A DNA stretch of 64,000 bases, from contig NZ_JAJTMY010000004.1 of NCBI RefSeq assembly GCF_021300615.1, positions 62,001-126,000 on the forward strand, in the 5' to 3' direction. Shown here in pieces: positions 1 through 8,200 of the stretch. Position numbers and translations under genes: made by a program. The notes under the pieces were generated by a model. The model was not told the origin of the DNA and made no database searches. It worked only from the letters and a program-made list of their open reading frames with translations. Position 1 is the stretch's first letter, and each line of letters starts with the position of its first letter. The DNA is from Helicobacter anatolicus. GTDB lineage: Bacteria; Campylobacterota; Campylobacteria; Campylobacterales; Helicobacteraceae.

Positions 1-257
1 TATCCCCCTGTTTTTCCAATACTTTGATCAATAGATACGCCAGGAACCAGGCTTACTGCTTCTGCCAAATCTCTCACAGGTTTGCTTTCAACTTCCTCTC
101 TTGTTACCACAGAAATAGATGCTGGTGCGTCTTTAATATCTTGATTATAACCAGATGCCGAGGTTACAATTTTATCAAGTCGCATTTCTTTTTCTTGTGC
201 AAGAATCAAACTTACTGACGAAGTTGCCAATAGAGTTACAAGGATTCTACTCTTCAT
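1..257 (-). CDS. TonB-dependent outer membrane receptor, 5' end only
   Basis: This is the first 85 codons of a gene cut off by the window edge. The translation opens with a signal peptide (KSRILVTLLATSSVSLILA, residues 2-20). It continues into a typical plug domain: LDKIVTSASGYNQ is followed by APASISVVTREEVES and LAEAVSLVPGVSID. The family moves iron or nickel chelates, haem or cobalamin across the outer membrane using TonB energy. The ligand cannot be told from this part. The ATG at 257 has an AAGGAAAA ribosome site just upstream, and a consensus Fur-type palindrome lies 41 bases upstream, so iron repression is likely. The family assignment is firm; the substrate is unknown. Confidence 0.9.
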   Translation of the reverse strand, partial: MKSRILVTLLATSSVSLILAQEKEMRLDKIVTSASGYNQDIKDAPASISVVTREEVESKPVRDLAEAVSLVPGVSIDQSIGKTGG

Positions 258-297
258 ACTTTTCCTTTTTTAAAAATCATTAGACTTATTTTAAAAG

Positions 298-312
298 TAA
301 TAATTATTATTA
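298..312. promoter_or_regulatory. Fur box upstream of the TonB receptor
   Basis: TAATAAT-T-ATTATTA is a perfect 7-1-7 inverted repeat. It is identical to the Fur operator consensus described for H. pylori (TAATAATnATTATTA). It sits 41-55 bases upstream of the receptor start codon, where it would cover the promoter. It could also affect the divergent cysS, but the cysS -10 box is about 95 bases away. Confidence 0.75.
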
Positions 313-403
313 AAATAAAAACTTGTTAATAAAATGTTAATTTTTTTAAATAAAATACATATTTTCTGTATTATCTTCTGCTCTCCAAAGCTTTATTTTT
401 ATA

Positions 404-412
404 TGTTAAAAT
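404..412 (+). promoter_or_regulatory. Extended -10 element for cysS
   Basis: TGTTAAAAT fits the extended -10 pattern (TGn-TAnAAT) used by the Helicobacter housekeeping sigma factor. It lies 36 bases upstream of the cysS ATG. No -35 box is evident, as is usual in this group. Confidence 0.55.
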
Positions 413-448
413 AACAAGAATCTAAAAACCAAACAGCCAAGGCAAAAA

Positions 449-1846
449 ATGAAAATTTATGATTCTAAGCTCAAAAAAAAAGTAGATTTTATTCCTCTAG
501 TGGAAAATAAAGTAAAGATTTATGTATGCGGTCCAACAGTTTATGATCAAGCACATTTAGGCCATGCAAGAAGCTCTATTGTTTTTGATCTTTTAAAGCG
601 TACCCTTACTCTTAGTGGGTATCACACTACACTTGTCAAAAATTTTACAGACATTGATGACAAAATTATTACTAAAGCCTTACAGCAAAATATTCCTATT
701 GAAGCCATCACAAAAACCCATATTGATTCTTATAATAGTGATATGCAAGCACTTAATGTCTTACGCCCTGACCTAGAACCTAGAGCTACACAAAGCTTAG
801 ATGCAATTTTTGATTTTATTCAAGCACTTTTGCAAAAAGGTTATGCTTATCAAACAAAAAGTGGAGATGTTTATCTTGATGTCACTAAAGATAAAAATTA
901 TGGCAATCTTAGCCAAAGAGGCATTGATGATGAAAATCAAAGCCGTATTAAAGATAATGAAGAAAAAAAAGATCCTAGAGATTTTGCCCTATGGAAAGCT
1001 TATAAAGGAAAAGATGATATTGGTTATGAAAGTCCCTTTGGTTTTGGGCGTCCTGGATGGCATATAGAATGCTCTGCAATGATTGATAAATATCTTGCAT
1101 ATAAAGACCAAGATTTTTGTATTGATATCCATGGTGGTGGGGCAGATCTTTTATTTCCTCACCATGAAAATGAAGCTTCCCAAACACGCTGTATGCACAA
1201 TAAAGAACTTGCAAAATATTGGCTACATAATGGTTTTGTAAATATCAATGGGGAAAAAATGAGCAAAAGCTTAGGCAATAGTTTTTTTGTTTGCGACGCA
1301 CTAAAATCCTATGATGGAGAAATTTTACGCAACTACCTACTCTCTACTCATTATCGCTCAATTTTAGATTTTAATGAAGAAGATTTATTAAGTAGCAAAA
1401 AGCGTCTTGATAAAATCTATCGCCTTAAAAAAAGGCTAATATCCACAACTCCAGAAAAAGATCATATATTTGAGGAAAAAATTCTAGAAGCAATGCAAGA
1501 TGATTTAAATATCTCCAAAGCACTAAGTACTTTAGAAGAAATGTTAAATCACTCTAATCAATGCCTTGATCAAACTCCAAAAGATAAAGCATTACACGCA
1601 AAAATTACAAGTAATCTTATTTTTGTGCAAAATCTTCTTGGAATCGGATATAAAGATAGTATAAGTTATTTTCAACTAGGGGTTTCAGAAACGCAAAGAC
1701 AAGAAATTGAAACAAAACTTAAAGAAAGACTAGAAGCCAAAGCACAAAAAAATTATGTTCTTGCAGATTCTATCCGCGATTTCTTAAATCAACAGGGAAT
1801 AAAGATTCTTGACCATAACGATGGTAGCACCTGGGAAAAAATCTAA
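449..1846 (+). CDS. cysS: Cysteinyl-tRNA synthetase
   Basis: A 465-residue class I aminoacyl-tRNA synthetase of normal length that charges tRNA-Cys in the cytosol. It shows the family pattern CGPTVYDQAHLGHARS (C27 is a zinc ligand; HLGH is the HIGH motif), RPGWHIECSAM, GGGADLLFPHHENE with further zinc ligands, and KMSKS at residues 270-274. The ATG start follows a weak AAGGCA site. A run of nine A bases lies early in the gene (473-481), but the frame is intact. It is divergent from the TonB receptor. No clear terminator follows. Confidence 0.97.
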   Translation: MKIYDSKLKKKVDFIPLVENKVKIYVCGPTVYDQAHLGHARSSIVFDLLKRTLTLSGYHTTLVKNFTDIDDKIITKALQQNIPIEAITKTHIDSYNSDMQALNVLRPDLEPRATQSLDAIFDFIQALLQKGYAYQTKSGDVYLDVTKDKNYGNLSQRGIDDENQSRIKDNEEKKDPRDFALWKAYKGKDDIGYESPFGFGRPGWHIECSAMIDKYLAYKDQDFCIDIHGGGADLLFPHHENEASQTRCMHNKELAKYWLHNGFVNINGEKMSKSLGNSFFVCDALKSYDGEILRNYLLSTHYRSILDFNEEDLLSSKKRLDKIYRLKKRLISTTPEKDHIFEEKILEAMQDDLNISKALSTLEEMLNHSNQCLDQTPKDKALHAKITSNLIFVQNLLGIGYKDSISYFQLGVSETQRQEIETKLKERLEAKAQKNYVLADSIRDFLNQQGIKILDHNDGSTWEKI

Positions 1847-2078
1847 ATATATATAGCAAAAACTTTATAAATTTCAAAAAATTTCTTAAAAAAGGAGGGG
1901 TAGCTGAGGTACTAAACTCTTTAATTTTTATATTTTTTTTGGATTAAAACCATTTTTATACAACTCTACTCTAATTTAAAATACTAACTTTTAAACTTAG
2001 ATGTTTTATCTATACAATTGATTACTTTTTAAATATTTTACTTTAAGGTCGTAAAAAAATAAGGTGAAGAAAAATAAA

Positions 2079-2154
2079 TGGTGATCACGACTGGACTTGA
2101 ACCAGCGACCACTACCATGTCAAGGTAGTGCTCTACCAACTGAGCTACGCGATC
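2079..2154 (-). tRNA. tRNA-Val (anticodon GAC)
   Basis: The minus strand folds into a complete cloverleaf. The acceptor stem GATCGCG pairs with CGTGATC with one G-U. There is a normal D arm (AGCTCAGTTGGTAGAGC), an anticodon arm ACTACC-TTGACAT-GGTAGT with anticodon GAC, and a TPsiC arm containing GGTTCAAGTCC. The CCA end is encoded (2079-2081). It lies 125 bases downstream of dnaJ on the same strand. Confidence 0.95.
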
Positions 2155-2279
2155 TTAGATATTGCTTAAAATCATAGCAAAAAAAGTTTTATTTTTTCTT
2201 AATTTATAATAACATTTTAACTTCTAAATATTTGCTATCCCCCTCCCTCTACTTAAAAACTATATTTATTACTTAGTTA

Positions 2280-3404
2280 TTATTTAGTAATCCAATGTTT
2301 AATTTTGTCACAAATATTTTCAAAAATTCCCTTATGCGGCTCACTCTCACCACCAAAACTCTCATGCAATTGCTTCAAAAGCTCTTGTTGTCTTTCAGAA
2401 AGCTTTTTAGGATAAATCGTCTTAATCACCGCAACAAAAGCTCCTTTTCTGCCACTACGCACATTTCTCACCCCTTCATTTTTAAAAATAAATTGCTCCT
2501 GATCCTTAGTACCTTGAGGTAATTTTAACTCTACCTCACCTCTTAAAGTAGGAACTTTAATATTCACTCCTAATGCAATAGAAGTAAAAAATACAGGTAC
2601 TTCTACAAAAATATTATCCCCATCTCTAATAAAATGATCATCTTCTTCTACTGCAAGCTGAACATACAAAGTCCCTCTCTTTTTATCTTTCCCTACTAAG
2701 TTTCCCCGACCAGACACGCGCAAAATATTGCCATTATCCACACCCTCTGGGATATCAATCTCAAAATCATCTTGTAAAATCTCAAATCCCTGCCCTTTAC
2801 AAGACTTGCAAGATTCTGTGCTACTTTGCCCGCTACCACGACAATGTGGACAAGTTTGTCCAATAGCCATAAATCCTTGCTGAACAAATATTTGCCCTCT
2901 TCCCTTACAATGCACACACTCTTGTAATTTTCCATCTTTTGCACCTGTTGCATTGCAATCCTTGCAATAACTTTTATATTCTACACTTACCTTTTTCTTG
3001 CAACCAAAAACTGCTTCTTTAAAATTTAAATTCAACATAAATTCCAAATCTTCACTAAAAGTCGCTGTCTGTTTTCTAGTTCTTTGAGAAAATCCCCCTC
3101 CAAAAGCACTGCCAAAAATCGAACCCAAATCCCCAAACAAATCGCTAAAATCAGCACCGCTAAAGCCGCTATATCCCCCGTTTTGCAATCCTTCCTTGCC
3201 ATATTTTTTATAAATTTCTCTCTTATTATCATCACTTAAAACTTCATAAGCCTCATTAACTTTTTTAAACATTTCTTCGGCTTCTTTATCATTAGGATTT
3301 CTATCAGGATGATATTTTAAAGCCATTTTTCTATAAGCTTTTTTAATCACTTCTTTATCATCTGTTACACTAATTTCCAAAATATCATAATATTCCAAAA
3401 CCAT
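2280..3404 (-). CDS. dnaJ: Chaperone DnaJ (Hsp40)
   Basis: A 374-residue co-chaperone that delivers unfolded proteins to DnaK and stimulates its ATPase. All parts are present: J domain with HPD at residues 32-34, a Gly/Phe-rich linker, and four zinc-binding repeats ([32 protein letters not shown]). The C-terminal substrate-binding domains follow. The first zinc repeat has Ala where Gly is usual. The ATG is almost directly abutted by GAGGA, so the ribosome site has very short spacing, but the J domain fixes this start. It is divergent from recR. Confidence 0.97.
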   Translation of the reverse strand: MVLEYYDILEISVTDDKEVIKKAYRKMALKYHPDRNPNDKEAEEMFKKVNEAYEVLSDDNKREIYKKYGKEGLQNGGYSGFSGADFSDLFGDLGSIFGSAFGGGFSQRTRKQTATFSEDLEFMLNLNFKEAVFGCKKKVSVEYKSYCKDCNATGAKDGKLQECVHCKGRGQIFVQQGFMAIGQTCPHCRGSGQSSTESCKSCKGQGFEILQDDFEIDIPEGVDNGNILRVSGRGNLVGKDKKRGTLYVQLAVEEDDHFIRDGDNIFVEVPVFFTSIALGVNIKVPTLRGEVELKLPQGTKDQEQFIFKNEGVRNVRSGRKGAFVAVIKTIYPKKLSERQQELLKQLHESFGGESEPHKGIFENICDKIKHWITK

Positions 3405-3439
3405 TCCTCACAGTATTTATTTTTTTAAAAAATGGTAGA

Positions 3440-3448
3440 ATTATAGCA
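3440..3448 (-). promoter_or_regulatory. Extended -10 element for dnaJ
   Basis: On the minus strand TGCTATAAT is a perfect extended -10. It is 35 bases upstream of the dnaJ start codon. No HrcA-type (CIRCE) inverted repeat is seen in the 76-base dnaJ-recR gap. Confidence 0.6.
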
Positions 3449-3480
3449 AATATAGTTTATAAAACATTGAGTTAGAAAGC

Positions 3481-4062
3481 ATGAAAACATATAAGAATAA
3501 TTTACACCATTTTAAATCCCTCCTTGAAGCACTAGAACAAATGCCTACTATTGGCAAAAAAAGTGCGCTAAAAATGGCCTATGCCCTCAGTGTAGAAAAT
3601 AAATTTTTGGGTCTTAAAATTGCTCATTGTATAGAAAATGCTATTAATAATGTCAAAGAATGTGAAATCTGTAACGCTCTAAGTGAAAATGAAATTTGTG
3701 AAATCTGCATTGATTCCACACGCGACACTTCTCAGCTTTGCATGGTATTGCATTCTAAAGATATTTTTACCATTGAAGAGACTGGTGATTACAGGGGAAT
3801 TTATTTTGTAATCAAGAATCTAGAAGAAATTAATTTCGTACAACTCAAACAAAATCTCAAAGAAAAAAATACGCAAGAAATTATTTTTGCCTTCACTCCC
3901 ACATTAGCAAATGACGCAATTATGATCTATATAGAAGATAAACTAAAAGACCTCAACCTTACATTTTCCAAAATTGCGCAAGGTGTGCCAACAGGAATTG
4001 GTCTGGATCATGTTGATCAACTCTCCTTATCTCGTGCCCTCACTTCTAGAATTAAAATCTAA
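3481..4062 (+). CDS. recR: Recombination protein RecR
   Basis: A 193-residue protein of usual length that acts in recombinational repair by loading RecA onto gapped DNA. A helix-hairpin-helix segment (MPTIGKKSALKMA, residues 21-33) is followed by a four-cysteine zinc finger (C61, C64, C73, C76). A Toprim domain spans roughly residues 80-170, with the conserved end GVPTGIGLDHVDQLSLSRAL. It is the first gene of the plus-strand set running to folE, though the downstream cytochrome has its own promoter. Confidence 0.96.
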   Translation: MKTYKNNLHHFKSLLEALEQMPTIGKKSALKMAYALSVENKFLGLKIAHCIENAINNVKECEICNALSENEICEICIDSTRDTSQLCMVLHSKDIFTIEETGDYRGIYFVIKNLEEINFVQLKQNLKEKNTQEIIFAFTPTLANDAIMIYIEDKLKDLNLTFSKIAQGVPTGIGLDHVDQLSLSRALTSRIKI

Positions 4063-4127
4063 AACCCAAAACCATCTAAATATCATTACTTTTTTATCAA
4101 AACAAGATGATTTATTTAATTTTATAG

Positions 4128-4133
4128 TATAAT
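4128..4133 (+). promoter_or_regulatory. -10 box for the cytochrome c gene
   Basis: TATAAT lies within TATAGTATAATTACC, about 48 bases upstream of the cytochrome ATG. This suggests the cytochrome is transcribed on its own from inside the recR-alr gap. Confidence 0.5.
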
Positions 4134-4181
4134 TACCCCGCATTGTTTAATTAAACAAAATCAAAACATAAAGGAAGAAAA

Positions 4182-4484
4182 ATGAAAAAATTTATTCTTT
4201 TTGCATTAGCTGGTTTTATGAGTCTTGTGTTTGCAGAAGCTCCTGCTGTTTTCACAAAATGTAAAATGTGTCACGGACCAACAGGACAAAAAATGGCTCC
4301 TGGTGCAAAGCATATCATTGCTGGTCAATCAAAAGAGAAATTATTAGCAGATCTTAAAGGTTATAAAGCAGGTACTGCTGATAATGGTGGTAATAAAAAT
4401 ATTATGTATGCTCAAATGAAAAATATTTCTGACGAAGATATTGAAGCATTAGCAGAGTATATTTCTAGCCTACCTGCAAAATAA
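4182..4484 (+). CDS. Small periplasmic c-type cytochrome (c553-like)
   Basis: A 100-residue precursor with a signal peptide (cleavage after A18) and one haem-binding CKMCH motif (C27, C30, H31). The axial methionine is probably in IMYAQMKNISDED, followed by the usual C-terminal helix with ALAEYISSLP. The size and motif order match the soluble cytochrome c553 of Campylobacterota. That protein shuttles electrons from the cytochrome bc1 complex to the cbb3 oxidase in the periplasm. Strong site AAGGAAG precedes the ATG. The family is confident; the exact partner is inferred. Confidence 0.9.
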   Translation: MKKFILFALAGFMSLVFAEAPAVFTKCKMCHGPTGQKMAPGAKHIIAGQSKEKLLADLKGYKAGTADNGGNKNIMYAQMKNISDEDIEALAEYISSLPAK

Positions 4485-4490
4485 TTTTAA

Positions 4491-4511
4491 TGTGCCAACA
4501 TCTTTGGCACA
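4491..4511 (+). terminator. Hairpin after the cytochrome gene
   Basis: TGTGCCAA-catct-TTGGCACA is a perfect 8-bp stem with a 5-base loop, directly after the cytochrome stop and 12 bases before alr. There is no T run after it, so it may be an mRNA-protecting hairpin or a partial attenuator ahead of alr rather than a strong terminator. Confidence 0.6.
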
Positions 4512-4523
4512 CCTCTATAAAAA

Positions 4524-5558
4524 ATGGCTGAACTCCTCATTAACAAGAAAAGATTTGAAAACAATCTTGATATCATTGCAACACATTTAAAAGATAAAAA
4601 TAAATTAGGTATTGTCCTAAAAGATAATGCTTATGGGCATGGGTTAGAAGAAATAGCTAGTCTTGCAAAAGAATATGGTATCAAAAGTGTTTTTGTAAAA
4701 AATATCCAAGAAGCTTGCAAAATCCAAAATCTTTTTGAACATATCACTCTATTATATGGAATCCCCAACACACCACTACCTGCAAATATCCACCCCACTA
4801 TCCATTCTTTAGAGCAAATTGACTTATTACCGCAAAATTCAAAAGTGGAATTAAAGATCAATACAGGTATGAATCGCAATGGGATTATGCCAACACAGCT
4901 AAAAGATGCTATTACAAAAATTTTACACAACAAGCATGATTTAGTAGGGATTTTTATGCATAATGGCTATGGAGATGATTTAATGCAGGATTTTGATGAT
5001 GCGCAAAATTTATTCCAACTTCTCAAAAAAGAAGTCTTATATCTTGCTCAAAATATAGGCTTTCAAAAACCGCGTTTCCATTCTCTAAATTCTTCTGCCG
5101 CACTAAGAAGCTTGGAAATTAATGATGATTTAGTGCGCATAGGTATTGCAGCATATGGATATTGCACTGCAAATTTCCCTCTAGAAGCTAGCAAAAATTT
5201 ACAACCCATTGCTAGTCTTTGGGCGGATAAAATCTGTACACACCATCTTCCAAAAGGTGCTAAAATTGGGTATAGCGGTGCAAGTATCCTAGAAAAAGAA
5301 AGTGAAGTTAGCACCTATGATATAGGGTATGGAGATGGATTATTTCGTTTTGATGAAACAAAGATTCCTTATTATAGCGCCGATGGTTATTTAGTTTTGC
5401 AAAGAACCTCTATGGACTGCATTTCTGTACTTAGCACAAAAAATAGAATCTGTATTTTTGATGATGTAACAAAATTAGCAGAAATTTTTCACACCATTCC
5501 TCATGAGATTCTAACACGCCTATCTCCATTTATTAAAAAAACTATTATTTATGAATAA
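4524..5558 (+). CDS. alr: Alanine racemase
   Basis: A 344-residue PLP enzyme making D-alanine for peptidoglycan. The PLP-binding segment is LKDNAYGHG with lysine K33; most homologues read VKANAYGHG, so the Asp after Lys is slightly unusual. A conserved GYSGA segment holds the expected C-terminal catalytic tyrosine region, and the C-terminal beta domain shows SMD(C). The ribosome site is poor (only an A-rich stretch). The last 8 bases overlap truD, so the two are co-translated. Confidence 0.92.
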   Translation: MAELLINKKRFENNLDIIATHLKDKNKLGIVLKDNAYGHGLEEIASLAKEYGIKSVFVKNIQEACKIQNLFEHITLLYGIPNTPLPANIHPTIHSLEQIDLLPQNSKVELKINTGMNRNGIMPTQLKDAITKILHNKHDLVGIFMHNGYGDDLMQDFDDAQNLFQLLKKEVLYLAQNIGFQKPRFHSLNSSAALRSLEINDDLVRIGIAAYGYCTANFPLEASKNLQPIASLWADKICTHHLPKGAKIGYSGASILEKESEVSTYDIGYGDGLFRFDETKIPYYSADGYLVLQRTSMDCISVLSTKNRICIFDDVTKLAEIFHTIPHEILTRLSPFIKKTIIYE

Positions 5559-6666
5559 AATCTACGCCCTAAATCATTCACCTATTAATTTTTATTTTTC
5601 ACAAAATGCACGCGACTTTATTGTCAAAGAAATTCCACTTTATCCCTTTAGCCAAAGTGGTGAACATGTGATTTTACATATTCGCAAAAAAGGATTAAGC
5701 ACGCAAGATATGCTAAAAATTCTTGCTTCACATTTGGGGTGTAAAAAAGAAGAATTTGGTTATGCAGGCCTAAAGGACAAAGCAGCTACCACCACACAAT
5801 ATATCTCTATTAATAAAAAATTTACTACCACACTTTCTAGTCATCTTGATAGCCTCAAAGAGCAAGGAATAAAAATTTTAGATCAAACCTACCATAACAA
5901 TAAAATCAAAATCGGACATCTTAAAGGAAATTCTTTTTTTATCCGTCTCAAAAAAGTCAATCCCACTATGGCATTACAAATCAAAGAAGCTATCGAAAAT
6001 ATCAAAATTCATGGTTTGCCAAATTATTTTGGTTATCAAAGATTTGGAAGAGATGGAGATAATTATCTTGAAGGACAAAAGATTGTGCAAAGTCTTACAA
6101 AATATCGCAACAAAACTTTACAGAATTTTCTCATCTCAAGTTACCAAAGCTATCTTTTTAATCAATGGCTAAACTATAGAATGAAGCTCAATAAAATTTT
6201 TCAAAACTTCACTCCCCATGAGATTGCACAAGCACTCAAACAAGAAAATATTTCTCTAGATAAATCCAGTATTGTTTCCATTAAAAATCAACAGCAAATT
6301 TTTAAAATTTTTTGTGGAGATGTTTTAGAGCACTATCCCTTTGGAAAAACTTTCCATACCACACTACAAACCAATGATCTTGATAGATTCCTGCAAAGAT
6401 CTCTCGCCCCCACAGGATTACTATATGGTAAAAAATCTTTTTTAAGTCTAGAAAATGCATTGACAATTGAACAACGCTTTTTGGATCCTGCTTTAGAAAA
6501 ATATGCATTAGGCACAAGACGCTATGCGTGGATATGGCCAGAAGATATTAATTATCAATATAAAGAAAATAATGCATGGTTTGAAATAGGATTTTTTCTT
6601 CCAAAGGGAAGTTATGCTACAATTTTTATCGAAGAAATTGCACATCAAACCATCAAAGTTGATTAA
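5551..6666 (+). CDS. truD: tRNA pseudouridine(13) synthase TruD
   Basis: A 371-residue enzyme that isomerises U13 of certain tRNAs. The signature GYAGLKDKAATTTQYI carries the catalytic aspartate D76. NYFGYQRFGRDGDN is the second strong family motif. The length is typical. It overlaps alr by 8 bases and is followed 9 bases later by htpX, as in the truD-htpX-folE order of H. pylori. Confidence 0.95.
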   Translation: MNKIYALNHSPINFYFSQNARDFIVKEIPLYPFSQSGEHVILHIRKKGLSTQDMLKILASHLGCKKEEFGYAGLKDKAATTTQYISINKKFTTTLSSHLDSLKEQGIKILDQTYHNNKIKIGHLKGNSFFIRLKKVNPTMALQIKEAIENIKIHGLPNYFGYQRFGRDGDNYLEGQKIVQSLTKYRNKTLQNFLISSYQSYLFNQWLNYRMKLNKIFQNFTPHEIAQALKQENISLDKSSIVSIKNQQQIFKIFCGDVLEHYPFGKTFHTTLQTNDLDRFLQRSLAPTGLLYGKKSFLSLENALTIEQRFLDPALEKYALGTRRYAWIWPEDINYQYKENNAWFEIGFFLPKGSYATIFIEEIAHQTIKVD

Positions 6667-6675
6667 GGAGATTTT

Positions 6676-7608
6676 ATGCATTTTGAAAAAATTATCCGTA
6701 ACAATCACCAAAAAAGTATCTTTGTAATCCTTACCTATATTGCGATTTTTCTTTTTATTGGTTTGCTTTTTGACATTATTAGAATTAATGCAACAAATTT
6801 TCTTAATGCACTCTACCTATTAGTAAGTTTTCGAATTTTCCCTACTATTACTTTTTGCATGTGTCTTGTTGCTTGTTTGATTATTTTTTATAGTATTAGC
6901 AGTTTTTCTCAAATTATGCTAAGCGGTAGTAATTACAAAGAAATTAACCCTAAAAACTCTCTAAATCCCCATGAAAAAAAAATCTATAATCTACTTTTGG
7001 ACCTTATTAAAGTCTCTAATCTCTCATTTACCCCCAAGCTTTATATTATTGATGCACCTTACATGAATGCCTTTGCTAGTGGCTGGAATGAAAAAAATTC
7101 TCTTATTGCACTCACTACAGGAATTATTGACAAACTCAATGATAAAGAACTTCAAGCTGTAATTGCACATGAACTTAGTCATATCCGTCATGGTGATATT
7201 CGTCTAACCTTATGTGTAGGAATATTAAGTAATATTTTGTTACTTGTTGCAAATTATGCTGCTTTTTTTCTTTTTGGTAGCAATCGCAATCAAGGGGCAA
7301 ATCTGGCGCGCACTATTCTCTTAATCCTTCAATTTATCCTACCTATTTTTAGCTTATTTCTACAAATGTATTTAAGCAGATCCAGAGAATATATGGCAGA
7401 TAGTGGAGCGGCATATTTAATGCAAGATAATCAAGCAATGATTTCTGCTTTGCAAAAAATCTCTCAAGACTATGGACAAAACAATTACAACACCATTGAT
7501 ATCAATCCCACACGAAAAGCAGCTTATATTTTTAATAATGAAGCTTTTAGCACTCACCCTAGCATTCAAAATAGGATTCGGGTTTTGTTAGGAAAAAAAT
7601 ATGTTTAA
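6676..7608 (+). CDS. htpX: Membrane zinc metalloprotease HtpX (M48)
   Basis: A 310-residue inner-membrane protease involved in quality control of membrane proteins. Two N-terminal transmembrane segments (about residues 18-38 and 55-75) are followed by the catalytic HELSH motif at 165-169. Another hydrophobic pair lies around residues 180-235. The third zinc ligand is expected in [13 protein letters not shown]. It has an AAGGAG ribosome site and overlaps folE by 8 bases. Confidence 0.94.
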   Translation: MHFEKIIRNNHQKSIFVILTYIAIFLFIGLLFDIIRINATNFLNALYLLVSFRIFPTITFCMCLVACLIIFYSISSFSQIMLSGSNYKEINPKNSLNPHEKKIYNLLLDLIKVSNLSFTPKLYIIDAPYMNAFASGWNEKNSLIALTTGIIDKLNDKELQAVIAHELSHIRHGDIRLTLCVGILSNILLLVANYAAFFLFGSNRNQGANLARTILLILQFILPIFSLFLQMYLSRSREYMADSGAAYLMQDNQAMISALQKISQDYGQNNYNTIDINPTRKAAYIFNNEAFSTHPSIQNRIRVLLGKKYV

Positions 7609-8140
7609 TTTTAATGAACTTTTACTAAAAATTGGCGAGGATCCCAATCGTGAAGGATTAAAAGATACTCCACAAAGAATCCAAAAACTCTATTTACATC
7701 TACTTGATGGGTATCAAAAAGATATTGATGCATCACTTGGTAGTGTATTTAATGAAGAATGTTTTGATGAAATGATTATTCTAAAAGATATAGAATTTTA
7801 CTCAATGTGTGAGCATCATCTTTTACCATTTTTTGGAAGCATTACTATTGGCTACATTCCTGATAAAAAGCTTGCTGGCATCGGTGGTTTGGCAAGATTA
7901 GTAGATATTTTTTCACATCGCTTGCAAATCCAAGAACGCCTCAACAATCAAATTGCAGATGTTTTAATGGAAAAACTTAATCCTAAAGGGGTAATGGTAA
8001 CTTGCAATGCTACACATCTTTGCATGCGCATGCAAGGCATACAAAAACAACACACGACAATACATACAAGTGCATTAAGAGGAATATTCAAAACAGATTC
8101 TAAAACCCGAGCAGAATTTATTGCACTCACAAAATCTTAA
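7601..8140 (+). CDS. folE: GTP cyclohydrolase I
   Basis: A 179-residue enzyme for the first step of tetrahydrofolate (and queuosine-precursor) synthesis: GTP to 7,8-dihydroneopterin triphosphate. Hallmarks are [15 protein letters not shown], the zinc-site CEHH (residues 70-73), [17 protein letters not shown] and the second zinc cysteine in [14 protein letters not shown]. It is the last gene of the plus-strand run. A short gap without an obvious terminator separates it from the convergent OpgB-like gene. Confidence 0.97.
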   Translation: MFNFNELLLKIGEDPNREGLKDTPQRIQKLYLHLLDGYQKDIDASLGSVFNEECFDEMIILKDIEFYSMCEHHLLPFFGSITIGYIPDKKLAGIGGLARLVDIFSHRLQIQERLNNQIADVLMEKLNPKGVMVTCNATHLCMRMQGIQKQHTTIHTSALRGIFKTDSKTRAEFIALTKS

Positions 8141-8200
8141 TTTTTTAAAAACTCTGTCACTCAAAAAATCCATAAATTCAAAACTCTCTTAAAAATAAAA

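Noticed and set aside
24-218. Plus-strand open frame of 64 codons at the window start
   Set aside because: It is antisense to the TonB receptor signal peptide and plug domain, which is clearly coding on the minus strand.
473-481. A9 run in cysS, and T9 runs in the lpxL-like gene and ppk, as phase-variation switches
   Set aside because: Such runs are common in this AT-rich DNA. cysS is essential, and all three frames are intact.
1847-2078. Possible small RNA or gene in the cysS to tRNA-Val gap
   Set aside because: AT-rich DNA with no open frame, hairpin with T tail or promoter pair that I can support.
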